From Choristoneura fumiferana (lineage: Eukaryota; Arthropoda; Insecta; Lepidoptera; Tortricidae): DNA of 64,000 bases. A program made the position numbers and the translations under genes. Below are positions 56,104 to 64,000 of the stretch, one piece after another. The stretch spans positions 20,815,881-20,879,880 of the forward strand of contig NC_133477.1 in the NCBI RefSeq assembly GCF_025370935.1, given 5' to 3'. The notes beneath the pieces were generated by a model, which ran no database searches, was not told where the DNA came from, and saw only the letters and a program-made list of their open reading frames with translations. Every line of letters starts with the position of its first letter. The first letter of the stretch is position 1.

Positions 56104-56490
56104 GGCACTTGTCCCACCGCCGACCATGATCGAGAAGCGAGTAGAGCGAGTAACTAGAAACGAGTGGGCGAGCAGCGAGAAGCGATGTGTTTGTCGCTCG
56201 GTTGTAAGCGAGGTTCGCGTGCGACGGGCGATTACTCGCCACTCGACTCGCTCGTGCGGCCGCCAAGCTGACATCGCTGACGAGTATCTATAGCTCAGCG
56301 AGTTTTAAAGCTCTTGCGCTGCGACAAAAGATGTAAGAGCGAGTTCTCGCCGACAGTGAACAGCCAGCGATCAACTATTAATATATGTCTCTTTTACTCA
56401 CACAGGATCTTATTATATCTTTTGTTCGTTTCTTGAGCGAGAAAATAGTCGAAGCCCAATCGCTTCCTCGCTGGCGGTGAGACAAGTGCC
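56104..56490. mobile_element. Harbinger-type MITE, second copy
   Basis: GGCACTTGTCCCACCGCC and the inverse of GGCACTTGTCTCACCGCC, with TTA on both sides (56101-56103, 56491-56493). It is in the opposite orientation to 51399-51799 and closely similar inside (AAGCGAGTAGAGCGAGTAAC, CAAGCTGACATCGCTGA). Confidence 0.88.
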
Positions 56491-56871
56491 TTAGTGGCAA
56501 ATCCTTGAGCGATAAACGCTCGTACTGGATACAGACACTTCATAATCCTGGGATGAGCATGTTGAAGGACTTTGATAATGTAAAGGGAAACTCGGCGACA
56601 CTTATAAGCATGTAGTTTTTCGGTTCTCGCACTTTGTCCCCACTGACATCGACAAGATATCTTCATAAATAATAATATTTCAGAATGACTTTATTTATGA
56701 CGGTAGAAGCATTCCGACACTACTTTAAGAAAAACTCGTATCTCAAAATGGATAACTTTTCTGAGTGCACTTTATGACATTGGGTCAAGGTTCAATTTTT
56801 TGACATTGATTTGAGGTACGAGATTTTTTCAAAGTAGTGACGATTCTACACTTCCACTGAACGTAGACATA

Positions 56872-57452
56872 CATCCCTGTATTATTATTATAATTTTATG
56901 TATTTTTTCTTTAATTTTATACTGTTGTCTCTGTGTATCTGTTTTCTGTATCGCTTACTATTCTGGTGTACAATAAAGAGTCACTTATTGTATTATAGTA
57001 TTTAAAGTATTTTATTTGTAATTATTTTATTTTGAAAAAAATACTCTCTGCAAAGTTTCTCGCGGCGCATTCTTCTTGGCAATGATGGTTTATCCGAAAG
57101 CGCTGGTAGTTTAAAAAAAAATGTGTAGAAGTGCCAATTAATAAATAAATAAATAATAATTAAATATAACGGGACAATTAACACCAATTAACCTAGTCCC
57201 AAAGTAAGCTTATAGCAAAGCTTGTGTTATGGATACTAAGCAACGGATAAATATAATTATTTAGATAGATACATACTTAAATACATATTAAACACCAAGA
57301 CCCGAGAAAAACATTCGTTTTTTTCATACAAATATCTGCCCGACACGGAATCGAACCGGGACCTCAAAGCTTCGTAGTCAGGTTCTCTAACCACTAGGCC
57401 ATCTGGTCGCCAATTGCAACCTATTGACTGAATAAATGATTTAAATTTGAAT
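56872..57452 (+). mobile_element. LINE 3' end with (TTTGAA)n-type tail, interrupted by a SINE
   Basis: CATACATCCCTGTATTATTA, GTTTCTCGCGGCGCATTCTT, GAAAGCGCTGGTAGTTTAAA and GACTGAATAAATGATTTAAA follow the order at 27611-27866. A SINE (57135-57411) interrupts it at GTGCCAATT, which the other copy has uninterrupted. Confidence 0.75.
57135..57411 (-). mobile_element. Complete tRNA-derived SINE
   Basis: On the minus strand it starts GGCGACCAGATGGCCTAGTG (A box TGGCCTAGTGG), with B box GGTTCGATTCC near 57350. A body follows with GAATGTTTTTCTCGGGTC, AAGTATGTATCTATCT and TTATCCGTTGCTTAGTATCC, ending in (TTTA)n at the left end. Both Pol III box sequences are intact. The target duplication is short (AATT, possibly CCAATT). 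Confidence 0.85.
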
Positions 57453-57817
57453 TTGAATATCACAGTAAACTGTAAACATTTTGATGACTGCACTACATAC
57501 TTAGGTCTTCGACAAAAATTAATAATAACCAAATAAATATAAACTGGGTATGCACTTAACCCTTTGAATGCGAACTCTCAACAATGTCTCTACTTAACAC
57601 CGCTGAAAGCCTCCGAGCTTTTGATCGCCGTCAACCCTTTCTGTCAGCCCCCTACTTTTTACCTGCAAAATGGGATAACGGGAGCTTTCCGATATTTTTT
57701 TAGCTCATATAAAGCTTTTGTCATTTTGGTTTATTGTTAACTTACATTATTTTTATACGGGTCAGTTTTTCTATTATTGTTTCGTGTTTTAACATTTTTT
57801 TAATGTGGCTTTCTTAA

Positions 57818-58170
57818 ATTGAAATTACAAACTGAAATATAGATGCACAGAAAAACCATAAAAATAAGACCAGCACTGGGAATCGAACCCAGGTCCTCGG
57901 TATTCCGTACCGCGTGCTATACCGCTACACCACTGTTGGTCAACGGCACAGACACGAATTTCCCCTATACACCACATATCTCAGCTTGTTGGTTTCTTAT
58001 TTAGCCACTTAAGCAGTGACGCTAGCGACATCTATGCCGTAGCCCTCATCGAGAAACTTTCGGCATTCCATTGGAACGGAATACCGAGGACCTGGGTTCG
58101 ATTCCCAGTGTTGGTCTTATTTTTCTGGTTTTTCTGTGCATATTTCAGTTTGTATTTTCAATTTAGGTTT
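57818..58170. mobile_element. TIR element with tRNA-like sequence at both ends
   Basis: The left arm (AAATTGAAATTACAAACTGA, ATGCACAGAAAAACCATAAA) and the following tRNA-like unit (57870-57939) are mirrored on the right by CGGAATACCGAGGACCTGGG to 58114 and then the arm down to 58170. Unlike the 27440 element, the inverted region here includes half of the tRNA-like sequence, so B boxes face each other. The left inverted arm ends inside the matching element at the N gap. Confidence 0.75.
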
Positions 58171-58579
58171 TACGGGATGACCGTAAAAGTAAAAATTTGG
58201 AATTGAAATAAAAAATACAAAAAGATTCCAAAAAACCAATCTTAAGTGGCTATCTTACTTTAAAATCTGGAATATTGCAACACAAACACTGCTGCTTGGC
58301 CACAGAATCAGCAAAAAAGATGGACTTTGCACTCATGAATATAAAAAAAATTAGTAGGTAATAAAAGCCAAACGCGAGTCAGACTCAAGCATAGAGGGTT
58401 TCGTACAAATTCGACGAAATGTCAGAAAACATACACAACAAACAGCGGCATAGTGAGAAAAGTTATTTCATGTATGTCTTTATATAAGACTAATGTTTAC
58501 CCACGGCATCGCACACGTAAATCTATTAGGTTCAGCAGCTGACTTGAAATATAACGTTTTAAACTTTCGTGATTCATGC

Positions 58580-58872
58580 CACTTGCAACTTTCATGCCAG
58601 CCTATATACGTCCCACTTTCAGAAGAAGAGGGCTTGGGCCATAGTTCCCACGCGGGCCCAGTGCGGATCGGGAACTTCGCACGCACCATTGAATCGCTTC
58701 GCAGGCTTGTGCAGGTTTCCTCACGATGTTTTCCTTCACCGCAAAGCTCGTGGTAAATTTCAAATGTAATTCCGCACATGAATTTTGAGAAACTCAGAGG
58801 TGCGAGCCGGGGTTCGAACCCACGACCCTCTGCTTGAGAGGCGATAGGTCAAACCACTAGGCCACCACGGCT
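58580..58872 (-). mobile_element. tRNA-headed SINE (right arm)
   Basis: Partner of 53171-53459: GCCTATATACGTCCCACTTT, CCACGCGGGCCCAGTGCGG, GGTTTCCTCACGATGTTTTC, GCCGGGGTTCGAACCCACGA and GGCCACCACGG. TCGTGATTC(TCA) flanks it, matching the left-arm target duplication, so it was present before the arms separated. Confidence 0.85.
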
Positions 58873-59424
58873 TCGTGATTCTCACTCATAGTCAAAATAC
58901 CATATACGTTACTTATCACGCTATATTTACACAAGTAATATATACTACTAATAAAAGTGACCAAGTGCGGGTACTTCGTGATACGAGTGCCGGTACTATT
59001 AGTGATCAAGTGCGGGTAGTTCGATGAATTTGCGCTGCTAGGCAGACTTGACACCCCACACTTCAGTCTACTCGTGACCACGGCAACTGTAACGTTGCCG
59101 AAACGTCGAGGTAAATATTACTTGTGTAATAATAGCGTGATAAGTCCCATATATGGTATTTTGGCTGAATTGAAATTCCGGGATTTTTAAAAATTCCCGT
59201 GGGAATTCCCGAAAATGAAATCTTTGTTTTTATTGACTTACGTTTTATTGGCCTTTTGTACTTAATAACATTGTTTTTAAAAGTAACTTACTGTAACTTC
59301 AGTTCCATGGATAACGGACGGTTCTTCAATCTACCTACATAATTGAAATTAATTAATTGCCCACCTCTCTGCCCCGTAGCTCTTGTAGACGTGAAGATAG
59401 CAGAGACTGAAAAGTTGCCACCTA

Positions 59425-59650
59425 TTTAACCCTCAACGCAAAAGAAGGGGTGTTATAAGTTTGACCACTATGCGTGTCTGTCTATCTGTGGCACCACAGC
59501 TCTTAAACGGGTGGACTGATTTGAATGCGGTATTTTTTATTTGAAAGCAGGTTTTCTGGCGATGGTTCTTAGATATGTATCATCAACATCGGTTTAGCCG
59601 TTTTGAATAATGAACTTTGAATTGACAAAGTCGGGCTTTTCCAACTTTTT
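59425..59650. repeat. CCCGACTTTGTCA...CTTTTTGCG repeat (right arm)
   Basis: Reverse partner of 52380-52618. Confidence 0.65.
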
Positions 59651-59727
59651 GTTGGTTATAATATACTGCATGCATGCATGCATAATTATGATGTATACTC
59701 GTAAGTATTACCTCCCTATTAAAATAT

Positions 59728-59855
59728 ATACCTCGTTGAGTTTCTTGCCGGATTCTTCTCAGCAGAGGTTTTTCCGAACCGATGGTAGTTTTTTTATGAC
59801 ACATAAGTGCTTATAGCCTAAATTGAATAAAGATATTTTGACTTTGACTTTATTT
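59728..59855 (+). mobile_element. LINE 3' end with (TTTGAC)n tail (right arm)
   Basis: CCTCGTTGAGTTTCTTGCCG, AGCAGAGGTTTTTCCGAACC and AATTGAATAAAGATATTTTG, with tail GACTTTGACTTT. Partner of 52203-52330. Confidence 0.75.
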
Positions 59856-59865
59856 TCAATCCGGC

Positions 59866-59990
59866 CAGATGGAGTGACGATGTACAAAAGGCTGCTAGAT
59901 GCGTCTAGCCGAGAACAGGGCGCAATGGCGCTCATTGGGGGAGGCCTATGTCATGCAGTGGACTGCTATAGGCTGATGCTGATGACATTT
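59866..59990 (+). pseudogene. RTE-like LINE 3' scrap (right arm)
   Basis: Partner of 52060-52190. The plus strand has GGCCAGATGGAGTGACGATG, GTCATGCAGTGGACTGC and an end in GATGCTGATGAC. Confidence 0.65.
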
Positions 59991-60510
59991 TCAACCCCAC
60001 AAGTAAAGTTCATGATTGAAGAAATGCTAATTCCACGGAAGCTCTAATCAACTCGTAAATGGACCCTACCCGTGCATATTAACAAAACCGCGCCTAATTA
60101 AAATTCATTTTCAAAGGTGCCTTTTAAAATGGCTATTGATAACAAAGACTCCGTAAACAGCGCAGTCACCCCAGAAACATTTTACCCTCCTTACATTTTT
60201 TGGACTCAAAACATTTCAAAGGCCTGGGACAATGAGGGCAAAACAAAAGCTGTACTAAAGCAAAATGTTAGGGGGTATATTGTCTGGCAGTGATAACGTA
60301 TTGCATGGAGGAGTGTTTATCACGAGGTATTATTAACATTTAAGAGATGTTTGTATTACATGGGTAGAGCTGTAGGGAACCGATGAGCGAATAGCCATGT
60401 TTGGGAGCTTGAGGATGCGAGGAGGTATGAATTAACGAATGCTTAAAACCTTGGATGTTTAATATATTTACGTGTGTGTCTATCCATTTAGCTATAGTTA
60501 TCAGTCTTCT

Positions 60511-60890
60511 TAGGGTTCCGGAGCCAAAATGGCAAAAACGGAACCCTTATAGTTTCACCATGTCTGTCTCTGTCTGTCTGTCTGTCCGTCCGCGGCTTTG
60601 CTCAGGGACTATCAATGCTAGAAAGCGGTAATTTTGCACGGATATATATGTAAACTATGCCGACAAAACAGTACAAATAAAAATTAAAAAAATATATACT
60701 TTAGGGTACCTCCCGTAGACGTAAAGTGGGGGTGATTTTTTTTCCTTATCCAACCCTACAGTGTGGGATATCGTTGGATAGGTCTTTTAAAACCATTTGC
60801 TAAGACAATTTTTTGATTTAGTGATTCTTTGCGAAATATTCAACTTTAAAGTGCAAATTTTCATTAAAATCGAGCGTCCCCCGTACCGTA
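60511..60890 (+). repeat. GGGTTCCG-bordered repeat, 3' truncated (right arm)
   Basis: From TAGGGTTCCGGAGCC to AAAATCGAGCGTCCCCCGTA. The remainder present in the left arm (50450-50725) is missing, and the sequence passes straight into CCGTACTACTGCTTAGTGC. Confidence 0.75.
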
Positions 60891-60954
60891 CCCCGTACTA
60901 CTGCTTAGTGCTAAGCTTAGGATATAAACTGATGATACCTATTCAAACAATTTA

Positions 60955-61205
60955 TTGAATAAGGCGTTACTTTGGGGAGGTCCATATCAATTAACTAAAA
61001 TAATTTCTTAGCTCACTCGCGACCTTATGATAGTTATGAAACGCGTCAGTGTATTGTGGTGGTGGTGATAGATGGGTTTGTGTGATTTGCGTGTCTTCTT
61101 ACAGTGTGGAGGTGGAGGAACTGCAAGAACACGCATATCTTGCATAAGCTTAGCTTTTAAGTTATCATAAGGCCGCGGGTGAGCAAAGAAATTATTTTAG
61201 TTCAT
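60955..61205. mobile_element. GCGTTACTTTGGGG TIR element (right arm)
   Basis: AATAAGGCGTTACTTTGGGG, the GGTCCATATC block and CTCACTCGCGACCTTATGAT at the left; TTATCATAAGGCCGCGGGTG and AGCAAAGAAATTATTTTAGT at the right. The interior is GAGGTGGAGGAACTGCAAGA. Its two terminal repeats are better kept than in the left-arm copy. Confidence 0.7.
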
Positions 61206-61907
61206 TGATTGAGTCTATTCAGATGGACTTACCAACCGTTACGATACTAAAATTGTTATATATGATACATAAAGACAATACTGGCAACGATCATACTCAA
61301 TACAAATTGGTTGCGCAACATTCGACCGACATTAACAGTCTCCAACTCCAATAAATTCACTCCAATATAAATTATTTAAACTTCAACAAATTTTCCACAC
61401 CCCACTTATACAAAACGCCGTAAGCAAAGTACTTCTCGTATGCATACGAGAGCCGCTGACTGCCCCCAAGGGGTTGAAGTCGTGAAGGTACCCATAAAGT
61501 TCCACGCTGAATGTGAGGCAAGCCCTGAGGCCCCCGAGGATGCCCTTTGTATTTGTGGTACGTGATGCTTGCGTCTTAAAGTCTGATATTCTTGTAAAAA
61601 TAGGGGGAATACATAAAAAGTTACTTTTCTGCACCAATATCAGACACCACAAAGTGTGCATAAATATCTGATACGACTCTATTTTTAGGGCCGGAAGGAC
61701 GTGTCAGATATTTTTGCTCGTTCCACTGTGGCATATATTAATGCATTCCCTAGTCCTCATGTGTGCTAGAAATAAGTAAGTCGACCAAAGGCCCGACAAA
61801 CTATTCTTCATAGTTGTCGAAAAACCGAGGTCGGCTCAATAGTAAAATGATTTTTAAAACGTTCCACCCTGGTAAATGAATCAGTTTGTTTGATTATACT
61901 TGAAATA

Positions 61908-62291
61908 TAGTTATTTGTGTCACAAGGGAGCAAAATGTTGTATTTACGGCGAGGGCGTACATTGAATCCAGAATGTAGCAAAGGATTCTACAATAGAATC
62001 CTGAGCATAATGAGGGATTCAAGTGTTAACGCCCAAGATCAAAATAATTTTGCTCCCGAGTGGCTCATACAACTTTTCACACCGAGCATTAAGAAACTTG
62101 AAAAAAAAAAAAAATATTATTAAAGAACAACCAGCATAGAAAATGGCGTGGCTTTACAATTATTAACTTTAAAAAGTGGCATTTGCAATTACTTACTTTT
62201 TTTTACTTAGAAAAGCCTTGAACAGAAAAGTTGCACTTTGCTCCCTCTCGTCAGGGAGGAAAAGTTACTTTTCTGAAGGAGAGGTGTGAAA
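61908..62291 (+). mobile_element. Insertion present only in the right arm
   Basis: The left arm (about 49382-49405) has CTTGAAATAAATTTATTATT in reverse without interruption. Here about 384 bases intervene: TTGTGTCACAAGGGAGCAAA, a GGATTCTACAATAGAATCC hairpin, an A13 run at about 62101, a GTTGCACTTTGCTCCCTCTC block and an end GAGGTGTGAAAA. A plus-strand open frame of 68 codons (61917-62123) runs into the A tract. The class is unknown. Confidence 0.7.
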
Positions 62292-62913
62292 AATTTATTA
62301 TTCCCCTTAATGGCGGCCACGGGCTTGGGCCAATATCAGTTACGATGACAGGGTTGCGGTTGGTTCTGCAGAACGCCAACAGTTGGACAGCAGCAGCAAG
62401 AGAATAATTTTGACAACGCGAAAAAAGAAAAAAAAGATCTTTTTCGGCCCAACGCTGTTGCGGAAGTCACGTCACACTACGACAAAGACAAAAATGTTAT
62501 TGTTAATTAGAGCTAAAGTCTTGAAATATAATTGTTAATAGAATTTACACATGTTTTAAACCCGTTGTCACGTTGACAATGACATACAAAAGAGCTTTGA
62601 TTCTATTCTGGCCCAGCGCGGTGATGCCCTCCGGTCCTGGACAAAGCAATATTATATCATCTACATAAATAGCTAAGTCGGTCATTCCTTTGTTGCCCAC
62701 CACTGATTTAGGTAATTTAATAGGTACTGGCCGATTTCCTGTTAGTTTTGATTTTATTTAAAAAACGGCGAAACGCAACTACTTAACAAGTACATTACGA
62801 GTGTAGAATTAGAAATAAAGTAAAATTATTGACTTAGCTAAACATACAAGTGAGCATAAAAAAACTTAAATAAAATAAAACAGTTATCTTCATTTAACTT
62901 AACTTAACCAAAA

Positions 62914-63228
62914 AGCCGTGGTGGCCTAGTGGTTTGACCTATCGCCTCTCAAACAGAGGGTCGTGGGTTCAAACCCCGGCTCGCACCTCTGATTTTTTCG
63001 AAATTCATGTGCGGAATTACATTTGAAATTTACCACGAGCTACGGTAAAGGAAAATATCGTGAGGAAACCTGCACAAACCTGCGAAGCAATTCAATGGTG
63101 CGTGTGAAGTTCCCAATCCGCACTGGGCCTGCGTGGGAACTATGGCCCAAGCCCTCTTGTTCTGAGAGGAGGCCTGTGCCCAGCAGTGGGACGTATATAG
63201 GCTGGGATGATGGATGATGATTAAAAAA
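62914..63228 (+). mobile_element. Full-length tRNA-headed SINE with RTE-type tail
   Basis: Head AAGCCGTGGTGGCCTAGTGG (A box TGGCCTAGTGG), B box GGGTTCAAACCCCGG (one change from consensus), body AATTCATGTGCGGAATTACA and GGAAACCTGCACAAACCTGC, tail GGCCTGTGCCCAGCAGTGGG and ACGTATATAGGCTGGGATG ending in (GAT)n. This is the reference copy for the fragments at 24736, 29187, 41667, 42426, 47296, 53171 and 58580. The tail shared with RTE 3' ends suggests mobilisation by an RTE LINE. Confidence 0.88.
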
Positions 63229-63879
63229 GTGCATAACCACAATCACGAGCCTGATGCACTACAAGAAAAGGTTAATTTTGTGTTAATATATATTTAGGAA
63301 CTAAGGCGAGGTCGACGGAGGACCTCCTATTTCTGCGTTGCTTGGGCGCTTCGCGCCTGGATATCATACTAACCTAACCTTACCTAATGTACCTAACGTG
63401 ATCTAACCTAAACTAATATCAATAGCCCAAAACAATAATATGCATAATGTGTATATTAGTCTAATACAAATTAGTCCAACTGAAATTATTCTAATAGCTT
63501 AATATGCCAAAAAAGTAATAGGCCAAAGTATTACTATGCGACAGTTCTATTATGCCAAATCAATTATGCGAAACAATAATAGTCTAAAAAAAATATGCGA
63601 TTGAAGGGGATCCCAACGTTATTTATCCCCCATGTCTACTACAATAGCCCCGGGTATTCGTTTATGCTTAATCTAATATGGTGGAATACTGTTGAACTGG
63701 AGTCAGCAAAAATCACAGTATTGAGTGCGAGTGCGCATTCAGCAATTAATAAAGTAATAAAACCACTACGTAGGTAGTCGAAAACTGCAAACGTGAATAA
63801 AAGTTTTGATTTTTGCCGCAGAAAAATTGCGTCAATCAACTTAGTATGAACAAACCATTTACTTTTAAAATTCGGATGT

Positions 63880-64000
63880 ATAATTGATTGTATGAATAAT
63901 ACGAATGTTTGTTCTCGGGTCTTCGATGTTTCATATTGTATTTAAGTATGTATCTATCTATAATAAAGTATGCTTATCCCTTGCTTAGTACCCATAGTAT
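63880..64000 (+). mobile_element. tRNA-derived SINE body, runs off the window
   Basis: GAATGTTTGTTCTCGGGTCT, GTATTTAAGTATGTATCTAT and TTATCCCTTGCTTAGTACCC match the body of the SINE at 57135-57411. The tRNA head is absent on the left, and the element continues past the window end. Its other-arm partner, if any, is not in the inverted repeat. Confidence 0.7.

Larger units (their letters stand above)
58098..63870 (-). repeat. Large inverted repeat, right arm
   Basis: Reverse partner of 46410-53938. It has its own insertions, 61908-62291 and the SINE-bearing 62698-63228. It lacks the Harbinger MITE and most of one GGGTTCCG repeat found in the left arm. Confidence 0.92.

Overview
This is a stretch of insect nuclear DNA, AT-rich and almost entirely non-coding. 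The interspersed repeats point to a moth or butterfly. They include Helitrons that begin TCCATACTAATAT and end in CTAG, tRNA-headed SINEs with an RTE-type tail ending in (GAT)n, LINE 3' ends finishing in (TTTGAC)n or (TTTGAA)n, and fragments of RTE and jockey/CR1-type reverse transcriptase genes. The species cannot be told from the window. I find no host protein-coding gene that I can support. All longer open frames are short and lack recognisable domains, or belong to broken transposons, or read through a minisatellite.

Layout. Positions 1-8499 (copy A) and 15986-24735 (copy B) are two copies of one segment in direct orientation, differing mainly by insertions. Copy A ends at a 100-N gap (8500-8599). 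Between the copies (8600-15985) are nested terminal-inverted-repeat (TIR) elements, Helitron pieces and a long hairpin. From 24.7 to 46.4 kb the window is a mosaic: two hAT-type elements with target duplications, a TIR element carrying a tRNA-like sequence, RTE gene fragments, several copies of a GGGTTCCG-bordered repeat, and a 47-bp minisatellite at 31433-32166. From about 46410 to 63870 there is a large inverted repeat (arms 46410-53938 and about 58098-63870). The first arm stops at a second 100-N gap (53939-54038). The spacer holds a degraded LINE interrupted by hairpin-type insertions, and a Harbinger-type MITE.

What works together. The window records transposon activity rather than a pathway. 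Because large segments are present twice, many insertions can be dated by comparing a filled site with an empty one. Examples are a LINE present only in copy A, two short insertions only in copy B, a Harbinger MITE only in the first inverted arm with an intact TTA at the empty site, and a SINE with a 12-bp target duplication whose empty relative lies near 42850. Both large duplications end exactly at 100-N gaps, and copy A becomes rich in single-base indels near its gap. The duplications may therefore be separate haplotype contigs joined by a scaffolder, and this should be settled before any biology is built on them.
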